Positions 1-5,593 of a stretch of DNA of 5,593 nucleotides are shown here, one piece after another. Below the pieces are notes generated by a model that saw nothing but the letters and a program-made list of their open reading frames with translations, did no database searches and had not been told where the DNA came from. Location: assembly GCA_023135995.1 (NCBI GenBank), contig JAGLRY010000174.1, positions 1-5,593 on the forward strand, written 5' to 3'. Both the position numbers and the translations under genes were made by a program. Within the stretch, counting starts at the first letter, position 1. Every line of letters begins with the position of its first letter. Source of the DNA: Candidatus Aminicenantota bacterium. Its GTDB lineage: Bacteria; Acidobacteriota; Aminicenantia; Aminicenantales; Aminicenantaceae.

Positions 1-85
1 ACACTCACCGGGCGCAAAAATCCGCTGCCTCACACCAAAACCCATTGATAACACAACACAGATTGCTTAGAGTGTCAGCCTATTT

Positions 86-116
86 TTGAAACTTACTGTC
101 TGTTTCTCCGTATAAT
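86..116 (+). promoter_or_regulatory. Possible sigma70-like promoter for the DUF5916 gene
   Basis: A perfect TATAAT lies at 111-116. TTGAAA, five of six matches to TTGACA, lies at 86-91 with a 19-base spacer, which is at the long end of the usual range. Transcription would start near 122-124, only about 6-8 bases before the ATG at 130. The mRNA would then be almost leaderless, which fits the absence of a Shine-Dalgarno sequence there. This is seen by eye only. A chance match in AT-rich DNA is possible, and if the organism uses a divergent primary sigma factor, as Bacteroidota do, this consensus would not apply. Confidence 0.4.
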
Positions 117-129
117 CTTTATAAAGTTC

Positions 130-2289
130 ATGCGCAAAATGACTCTACTCACAATTGCTGTGTTTGTGTTTGCGGCTGCCCTGTTTTCGAATAATCCACT
201 CCAGCCCTTAAGAACATACACCCCTCCCAAGATCGATGGGAGGCTGGACGACTCGATCTGGAAATCAGCACCCTCTGTTACCGGCTTCAAAACATTCCAT
301 CTTGATTTCGGGATAGACATGCCCGAACAGACCATCGTCTACATGGCCTACGATAGGGAAAATCTCTACTTCGGTTTTAAATGCTTCGACAGCCAACCCG
401 ATAAGATCAAGGCATCGATTGCTAGGCGCGGCACGATCCGGCCCGATGATTGGGTCTGCATCAATCTGGACTCCTTTAACGACCAGCAATCCCTCTACGC
501 CTTCTACATCAATCCGTTGGGTATCCAAACAGACAGCCGGTACGCTAGCGGCCGTGAAGATTTCAGCCAGGACTTTGTTTTCTTCAGTGCGGGTCAGATC
601 GATGAAGAGGGCTATGTCGTTGAGGTTCAGCTCCCCTTCAAGAGCATCCGCTTTGCCAACAAACAAACAGTAGAAATGGGTGTGATCTTCGAGCGCAGGA
701 TAAACCGGGAATCAAAAAACGGGACATACCCTGCCTTAAGCCCCAAAAAAGGGATGTTCTTCCTCACGCAGATGAAACCCATGGTTGTGCACGACATCAA
801 GCACTACACACTGTTTGAGTTGCTCCCAGCTGTGACTCTGAACCAAAGGCAATATGCTGAAGAAGGAGACCTGAACATCACAGACCGATTCAGTGACTTG
901 AGCCTGACGGCGAAATATGGCATCACTTCAAAGCTGATCCTGGATGCCACCTACAATCCTGACTTCAGCCAGGTCGAATCCGACGCAGGACAGGTGGATG
1001 TCAACTTGAGGTACGACCTCTATTTCCCAGAGAAGAGACCCTTTTTCCTCGAGGGAAAAGAAACCTTCCACTTCGCGGGCTCTTCTCCTCATGATCCTTT
1101 GAGCGAAGTTGTATACACGAGAAATATCGTCGACCCTCTTGCGGGGATCAAACTGTCGGGGAAGATCGGGACAAAAGACACGATCGCATCGCTGTTTTCG
1201 CTGGACGAATCCCCGAGTTATTTAGGAGATGTGGAAATCACCGGAAAGTATGCCATGTTCTCGATTCTCCGCTACAAGAGAGCCTTGAGCGAAGACAGTT
1301 ATCTCGGAGCATTCTTCACGAGCCGCGATTTGAAGAACCATTCTAATCGGCTTGTAGGGCCCGATGGACAGATTCGGCTCTCTCCTTCAAGCATTTTAGG
1401 ATTCCATCTGTTCTATTCGCAGACCAGAGACGATGCAGACACCGATAACTTTGACGGCCACGCGCTGGGCTTAGATTACCTGTATGCGACACGTAAACTG
1501 GATATCAGCCTCGGTATCAAGGAGATCTCTAAAAATTTCGATACAGAAACAGGATACCTCACACGGACAGGCCTTGCGTTGATAAGTGCATCCCTTACGC
1601 CGAAGTTTTACCCGAACTCTAAGGTCCTTCAAAGGATCGATCCTATGATCTACAGTTCCCAGCTCAAAGACCAATTCAGCAACATCTGGGAGACGTACAA
1701 TGAGCTGTTTTTGAATTTCCTCTTCCTCCGGAGCACAAGGATCTCACTGACTGCGAACTATTCCACAGAAATCTTTCTGGATGAAAAGTTCAACACTAGT
1801 GGATGGAGTGTTGGCGGCTTCAGCCAGTTCACAAAACAGTTTAATCTGCGTTTGACTTACAGATACGGCAAATCGATCTACTATTCTGAAGATCCCTATC
1901 AGGGAAAGGGAACCCGGGCGAGCGGCCGATTCATCTTTCAGCCTTCAGAGAAAATCAACTTAAGCTTCAACTTAATGTATGCGGATTTTTTCCGTGATTC
2001 TGATTCTCTGAAGATCTATGATTACACGATACTCCGTACCCGGTTGACGTACCAGATGAATAAATATCTGACTTTCAGGGGTGTCGTGGAATATAACGAT
2101 TACAACAAGACATTGTTGACAGACTTTCTGGTGTCTTTCCTGTACATCCCAGGAACAGTGATCCACCTGGGCTACGGATCGCTCTACGAAAAAATCCAGT
2201 GGATGGACGGGGAGTACCGTGAGAGCGATCGTTTCCTGGAGATGGAACGAGGCCTTTTTTTTAAGATGTCCTACCTCTGGCGGCTTTGA
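130..2289 (+). CDS. Exported CBM9-like / DUF5916 protein, probable outer-membrane beta-barrel
   Basis: The 719-residue protein begins with a signal peptide: basic residues 2-3, a hydrophobic core at about 5-19, and likely cleavage near residue 20. Residues about 25-225 resemble the carbohydrate-binding family 9-like fold, with a PPKIDGRLDDSIW opening (32-44) and the INPLG and LPFKSIRF strands. Next comes the DUF5916 hallmark at 276-309, NPDFSQVESD followed by FPEKRPFFLEG. Residues about 330-719 alternate polar and aromatic residues in short strands and end in an aromatic-rich strand (FFKMSYLWRL), as in outer-membrane barrels. The length is normal for the family. The biochemical role of DUF5916 proteins is not established, and sugar binding is only suggested by the CBM9-like part. 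ATG at 130 is used here; ATG at 139 would also keep a hydrophobic signal core, and neither start has a clear Shine-Dalgarno. It lies 180 bases upstream of the regulator-transporter unit and may be transcribed separately. Confidence 0.88.
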   Translation: MRKMTLLTIAVFVFAAALFSNNPLQPLRTYTPPKIDGRLDDSIWKSAPSVTGFKTFHLDFGIDMPEQTIVYMAYDRENLYFGFKCFDSQPDKIKASIARRGTIRPDDWVCINLDSFNDQQSLYAFYINPLGIQTDSRYASGREDFSQDFVFFSAGQIDEEGYVVEVQLPFKSIRFANKQTVEMGVIFERRINRESKNGTYPALSPKKGMFFLTQMKPMVVHDIKHYTLFELLPAVTLNQRQYAEEGDLNITDRFSDLSLTAKYGITSKLILDATYNPDFSQVESDAGQVDVNLRYDLYFPEKRPFFLEGKETFHFAGSSPHDPLSEVVYTRNIVDPLAGIKLSGKIGTKDTIASLFSLDESPSYLGDVEITGKYAMFSILRYKRALSEDSYLGAFFTSRDLKNHSNRLVGPDGQIRLSPSSILGFHLFYSQTRDDADTDNFDGHALGLDYLYATRKLDISLGIKEISKNFDTETGYLTRTGLALISASLTPKFYPNSKVLQRIDPMIYSSQLKDQFSNIWETYNELFLNFLFLRSTRISLTANYSTEIFLDEKFNTSGWSVGGFSQFTKQFNLRLTYRYGKSIYYSEDPYQGKGTRASGRFIFQPSEKINLSFNLMYADFFRDSDSLKIYDYTILRTRLTYQMNKYLTFRGVVEYNDYNKTLLTDFLVSFLYIPGTVIHLGYGSLYEKIQWMDGEYRESDRFLEMERGLFFKMSYLWRL

Positions 2290-2349
2290 CCGAACCGGCC
2301 AACACAGGTGACCGATGACTTCATATAGATTGATAACAACACCAATATC

Positions 2350-2370
2350 GGACCGTTCGGAGAACGGTCC
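2350..2370. repeat. Perfect 9-bp inverted repeat (hairpin) in the intergenic gap
   Basis: GGACCGTTC (2350-2358), a GGA loop (2359-2361) and GAACGGTCC (2362-2370) form a perfect GC-rich hairpin. It starts 61 bases after the stop of the DUF5916 gene and ends 100 bases before the regulator start. No T-run follows on either strand, so it is not a standard intrinsic terminator. It could be an RNA 3'-end stabiliser, a dyad operator, or one copy of a dispersed REP-like palindrome. A 7-base direct repeat, CACCAAT, flanks it at 2340-2346 and 2371-2377. The structure is certain, the function is not. Confidence 0.75.
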
Positions 2371-2469
2371 CACCAATTGACTAAAAAGATGTTGGATGCT
2401 AATTTAAGCTGGATGTAAGTTTATTTTCTATCTCGGATTTTTATACGACTAAACTCTGCGAACGCAAAA

Positions 2470-3846
2470 ATGTTAAAAACTAAAATTCTTGTCGTTGAGG
2501 ATGAGAGCATTGTCGCCAGGGATATACGAAACATGTTGCTGGGACTCGGATACGAAGTCACGGCAGTCATCTCCGACGCGGAAGAGGCTGTTAAAAGCGC
2601 CAAAAAAGAACGGCCGCACCTGGTGTTGATGGACATCATGCTCCAAGACGAGATATCGGGAGTTGAGGCCGCAGACCGGATATACTCGGAATTCAACATT
2701 CCCGTGGTCTATCTCACGGCCTACGCCGACGAAACTACGCTCCAGCGGGCCAAAGAAACCGAACCTTTCGGGTATTTGCTCAAACCCTTCGAAGAAAGAG
2801 AGCTGAAATCCACCATAGAGATCGCCATCTACAAATTCGGCATGGAGATGAAGTTGAGGGAAAGAGAGCGATGGCTCACCACCATGCTGAAAAGCATCGA
2901 GGATGGTGTCATTGCGACGGATACAAAGGGAAACATCACGTTCATGAATCCCCTTGCAGAGACCTTAACAGGATGGCAGCAGGCAAAAGCGTTGAACGAA
3001 CCATTGAGCAAAGTCTACAAGATCTTGGACGATAAAAAAGAGAAAGAGCAATCCATCTCCATCCGAGACATCCTCAAGGAGGATGAGTATCGTCTCCCAA
3101 GCGATATTGTCCTTGTGTCTAAAGCGGGAAAGGCCATTCCTGTGGACCATAGAGCCGCTCCGATAACTGACGAAACGGGGAGCACGTCGGGGGTCGTCCT
3201 TGTCTTCAGAGACATCACACGGCAGAAAAAAACCGAAGAAGAACTCATTCAGAGTTACGATCGGCTCAAACAGGCGATGGACGGTACGGTTCAGGCCATG
3301 GCATTCACGATCGAGACCAGAGATCCATACACGGCGGGCCACCAGCGTCGGGTGACACAGCTGGCATGTGCTTTGGCGGAGAAGATGGGGCTTCCTGAAA
3401 ATATCGTAGAAGGCGTGCGCATGGCCGGGGACCTTCACGATATCGGCAAGATCTATGTCCCGGCCGAGATCCTCAGCAAACCGGGCAAGCTCTCAGAAGC
3501 CGAGTATAACATCATCAAAACACACTCCCAGGTGGGCTATGACATACTGAAGACCATCGAATTTCCCTGGCCCATTGCAGACATTGTCCTCCAGCATCAC
3601 GAACGCATAAACGGAAGCGGATACCCGGCCGGACTCCGCGGCAAAGACATCTTGCTGGAGGCGAAAATCCTCGCTGTGGCAGACGTCATCGAAGCCATGG
3701 CCACCCACAGGCCATATCGTCCTGCCCTGAGCATCGAAGATGCACTGGAAGAGATCTCGGAAAACAAGGGCAAACTCTATGACCCAAAGGTTGTGGATGC
3801 CTGTCTTAAGATCTTCGAAGAAGGGTTCTCGTTCGAAGAAAAGTGA
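2470..3846 (+). CDS. Response regulator with REC, PAS and HD-GYP domains (putative cyclic-di-GMP phosphodiesterase)
   Basis: The 458-residue protein is cytosolic, with no signal peptide or membrane segment. Residues about 4-120 are a receiver domain with the full active site: acidic pair E10/D11, phosphoacceptor D55, T83 and K105. Residues about 132-250 are a PAS domain (SIEDGVIATD, then FMNPLAETLTGW, ending VLVFRDIT). A short coiled linker follows at about 251-275. Residues about 276-450 are an HD-GYP domain with H291, the HD pair H323/D324 with K327, H352, H376/H377, GYP at 384-386 and D405. Family members hydrolyse c-di-GMP to pGpG or GMP, so phosphorylation of D55 and a PAS signal probably control that activity. 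The HHExxDGxGYP motif reads HHERINGSGYP, with N381 for Asp, and the position four before H291 is Tyr rather than Glu, which suggests a two-metal centre. No partner histidine kinase is in the window. The start is set by MLKTKILVVED, the normal opening of a receiver domain; no good Shine-Dalgarno precedes it. The 3' end overlaps the next gene by 4 bases. Confidence 0.95.
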   Translation: MLKTKILVVEDESIVARDIRNMLLGLGYEVTAVISDAEEAVKSAKKERPHLVLMDIMLQDEISGVEAADRIYSEFNIPVVYLTAYADETTLQRAKETEPFGYLLKPFEERELKSTIEIAIYKFGMEMKLRERERWLTTMLKSIEDGVIATDTKGNITFMNPLAETLTGWQQAKALNEPLSKVYKILDDKKEKEQSISIRDILKEDEYRLPSDIVLVSKAGKAIPVDHRAAPITDETGSTSGVVLVFRDITRQKKTEEELIQSYDRLKQAMDGTVQAMAFTIETRDPYTAGHQRRVTQLACALAEKMGLPENIVEGVRMAGDLHDIGKIYVPAEILSKPGKLSEAEYNIIKTHSQVGYDILKTIEFPWPIADIVLQHHERINGSGYPAGLRGKDILLEAKILAVADVIEAMATHRPYRPALSIEDALEEISENKGKLYDPKVVDACLKIFEEGFSFEEK

Positions 3847-4079
3847 AAAAACTTTATCTCTATTTCTTGCTCATCGCTTCTATAATGGCGTCTATTGGGG
3901 GTATTGCCCTCTTCATCATTCTGTTCGTTCCTGATTTTGACATTTACTGGATTATTGTCTCGCCGATAATCATTGCTCTCTACCAAGCCCCGGCTGCATA
4001 CCTTTTTTATTTATACAAAAAAACAAAACACAAAATACAGACCGAGGAATCCGAAGCCTCAGAAAGAGATCAGACATAA
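3843..4079 (+). CDS. Small two-helix membrane protein, possible symporter accessory subunit
   Basis: The 78-residue protein starts at GTG 3843, overlapping the regulator stop in a GTGA arrangement that favours translational coupling. It has two hydrophobic segments, at about 4-28 and 34-58, followed by a charged tail: a basic stretch (KKTKHK) and then an acidic, polar end (TEESEASERD). By the positive-inside rule both termini are probably cytoplasmic. I do not recognise the family. SSS symporters are often preceded by a small membrane protein gene (YjcH before ActP, YhdT before PanF, DUF4212 before its partner), so by position this one may assist the symporter that begins at its stop codon; that is inference. 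ATG 3885 is an alternative start but would remove half of the first helix. GC is about 39% by hand count, lower than its neighbours, largely because of its hydrophobic and lysine codons. Confidence 0.75.
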   Translation: MKKLYLYFLLIASIMASIGGIALFIILFVPDFDIYWIIVSPIIIALYQAPAAYLFYLYKKTKHKIQTEESEASERDQT

Positions 4080-5593
4080 TGCAGTTGAACTGGCTCGACA
4101 TCGGGATATTTCTCGTTTTTGTGTCTTTTGTCGTGGGAATCAGTCTGTACAAAAGTCGCCAAAAAAAGGAAACGACGGAGGATTATTTCCTGGCCGGCCG
4201 GTCCCTCTTCTGGTATTTGATCGGTTTTTCCCTCATCGCATCCAACATCTCGACAGAACAGTTTGTCGGGATGTCTGGGCAAGGTGCCGGTCATGTGGGG
4301 ATGGCGGTCGCCAGCTACGAGTGGATGGCAGCCATAACGCTCGTGTTCATTGCTCTCTTCTTCTTGCCAAAATTCCTCAGGAGCGGCATCTTCACGATCC
4401 CTGAATATCTGGAACATCGCTACAGCCCATTACCCCGGGCCATCATGGCCTTTTACACAATGGTGATCTATGTCGCTGTGACGATCGCAGCAGTCCTCTA
4501 TTCGGGAGGACTGACACTGCACACCATATTCGGGATGGACCTGGCACAAGCCGTCTGGCTGATCGGGATCACCGCTGCTCTCTACACCATATACGGGGGG
4601 TTGCGCGCCGTTGTCTGGGCTGACCTCATCCAGGGATCGGCCTTGATCATCGGAGGGGCCCTGACGTTGGTCCTCGGTTTTATAGCGGTCGGCGGAGTGG
4701 GGGAATTCTTCCAGACCAATGCGGATAGGCTTCACATGATCCTGCCCTCAAATCATTCAGAAATACCCTGGACAGCCCTTATCATAGGTCTTTGGATCCC
4801 GAACTTCTATTATTGGGGATTGAACCAATACATCATGCAGCGAACTCTGGGTGCGAGGAGCTTAAGGCAGGGACAATTGGGCGTGATCTTTGCTGCGGGC
4901 CTAAAGCTCCTCATCCCCTTCATCGTTGTCTTCCCTGGGATAATGGCCCTTCAGCTCTACGGTGGAGAGATGGCCACCAGCGACCAGGCTTATCCCTTGC
5001 TCATCAAAAACCTCATCCCGGCCGGACTCAAAGGATTCATGTTCGCGGCCATCTTCGGAGCAATCATGAGCTCACTGGACTCGATGCTCAACTCTGCATC
5101 CACCATCTTCACCATGGATCTCTACAAGCGCCACATCAAAAAGGATGCATCATCGAAATCACTGATATTGACAGGAAGGATCATGACGGGGGTCTTTGTC
5201 TTTATCGGCTGCCTGATCGCCCCCCAATTGGGCAATCCCAAATTCATGGGGATCTTTCATTACATCCAGGATTTTCAAGGCTACATCTCGCCAGGGATCC
5301 TGGCCGCTTTTATCTTTGGTCTATTCATTAAGCGGGCGCCATCATCTGCGGCGATCGCGGCATTGATCCTGAATGTCCCGGTTTATGGGATTCTCCACCT
5401 CAAAACCTTCGACAATATCGTGTTCCTGAATAAGATTGCCATCACCTTCGGAATCCTGATCGCTGTGATGGCAGTCATCACGCTGTTGAAACCGCGTAAA
5501 GAACCAAAAATCCTTCCTGCTAAAGGGGGAATCGATCTGAAGCCTTCATCAGCGGCCAAATGGTTGGGGCTGGCAGTGGTCCTGGCCACCATT
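4079..5593 (+). CDS. Sodium/sugar symporter, SSS family (SGLT type), 3' end outside the window
   Basis: The frame stays open for 505 residues to the window edge. ATG at 4079 overlaps the preceding TAA by one base (TAATG); AAAGAG about 10 bases upstream is a modest ribosome site. The protein has about 14 hydrophobic segments and closely follows Vibrio vSGLT: EDYFLAGRSL (34-43), NISTEQFVGMSG (56-67), ASYEWM (78-83), YGGLRAVVWADLIQ (172-185), NFYYWGLNQYIMQRT (242-256), SSLDSMLNSASTIFTMDLYK (331-350), HYIQ (394-397) and SPGILAAF (404-411). By alignment from memory, residues matching the vSGLT sugar site are N56, Q61, E81, N242, Y245 (gate), K276 and Q397; Ser91 of vSGLT is Ala84 here. The Na2 site matches at A54, I57, A328, S331 and S332. 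It should import a monosaccharide or polyol with Na+ across the inner membrane. vSGLT has about 543 residues, so probably only the last helix and tail are missing. The exact substrate cannot be read from sequence. Confidence 0.95.
   Translation, partial: MQLNWLDIGIFLVFVSFVVGISLYKSRQKKETTEDYFLAGRSLFWYLIGFSLIASNISTEQFVGMSGQGAGHVGMAVASYEWMAAITLVFIALFFLPKFLRSGIFTIPEYLEHRYSPLPRAIMAFYTMVIYVAVTIAAVLYSGGLTLHTIFGMDLAQAVWLIGITAALYTIYGGLRAVVWADLIQGSALIIGGALTLVLGFIAVGGVGEFFQTNADRLHMILPSNHSEIPWTALIIGLWIPNFYYWGLNQYIMQRTLGARSLRQGQLGVIFAAGLKLLIPFIVVFPGIMALQLYGGEMATSDQAYPLLIKNLIPAGLKGFMFAAIFGAIMSSLDSMLNSASTIFTMDLYKRHIKKDASSKSLILTGRIMTGVFVFIGCLIAPQLGNPKFMGIFHYIQDFQGYISPGILAAFIFGLFIKRAPSSAAIAALILNVPVYGILHLKTFDNIVFLNKIAITFGILIAVMAVITLLKPRKEPKILPAKGGIDLKPSSAAKWLGLAVVLATI

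Noticed and set aside
1..75. ACACTC at 1-6 and GAGTGT at 70-75 as an inverted repeat, and a possible tail of an upstream gene
   Set aside because: A 6-base arm separated by more than 60 bases is expected by chance, and all three + frames hit stops by position 90 with no recognisable protein.
2251..2262. GGCC followed by eight T bases near the end of gene 1, resembling a terminator tail or slippage site
   Set aside because: No stable stem precedes it, and it encodes Leu-Phe-Phe in the conserved C-terminal strand; a sequencing or slippage effect is possible but unsupported.
1972..2376. A 134-codon minus-strand open frame covering the end of gene 1 and the hairpin
   Set aside because: It is mostly antisense to conserved DUF5916 coding sequence and shows no domain or start signal.
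2420..2447. Possible promoter for the regulator gene (TATACG at 2442-2447)
   Set aside because: The -10 matches only four of six bases and no convincing -35 lies at the right distance.
3814..3840. Direct repeat TTCGAAGAA at 3814-3822 and 3832-3840
   Set aside because: It encodes a repeated Phe-Glu-Glu at the regulator C-terminus; nothing indicates a separate role.
3973..4404. A 143-codon + strand open frame across the small protein and the symporter start
   Set aside because: It overlaps two better supported genes, and its translation is basic and low in structure; it is a shadow frame.
4792..5331. A 179-codon open frame on the + strand inside the symporter region
   Set aside because: It is out of frame with the strongly conserved SSS protein, is rich in His, Gly, Arg and Pro, and has no recognisable domain; it is a shadow frame.

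Overview
This is a bacterial window of roughly 50% GC. All supported genes lie on the + strand. It holds three complete coding regions and one cut by the right edge. Gene 1 has a signal peptide, a CBM9-like N-terminus and a beta-barrel-like C-terminus (DUF5916 type), which implies a Gram-negative envelope. This family is common in Bacteroidota, Acidobacteriota, Aminicenantes-type candidate phyla and related lineages. Its combination with a REC-PAS-HD-GYP regulator and an SGLT-type sugar symporter fits that group, with Aminicenantes/Acidobacteriota-like as a tentative guess. Nothing in the window fixes the taxon.

Layout: 1-129 is a short non-coding leader with a possible sigma70-like promoter placed very close to the first start codon. 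130-2289 encodes a 719-residue exported DUF5916 protein, probably an outer-membrane barrel. 2290-2469 is a 180-base intergenic gap holding a perfect 9-bp hairpin at 2350-2370. 2470-3846 encodes a response-regulator phosphodiesterase (REC, PAS, HD-GYP). 3843-4079 encodes a 78-residue protein with two membrane segments. 4079-5593 encodes a sodium/sugar symporter of the SSS family (SGLT type), cut at residue 505 near its last membrane helix.

The last three genes overlap head-to-tail by 4 and 1 bases. They therefore look like one translationally coupled unit that joins a c-di-GMP-type signalling protein, an unrecognised small membrane protein and a sugar symporter. In the symporter, the residues matching the sugar site and the Na2 sodium site of Vibrio SGLT are nearly all present, so a monosaccharide or a polyol such as inositol is the likely cargo. 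The DUF5916 gene upstream may belong to the same carbohydrate-related locus, but it is separated by the hairpin gap and may be its own transcript.

The least described part is the small two-helix protein between the regulator and the symporter. No clearly new defence, mobile or RNA system is visible.
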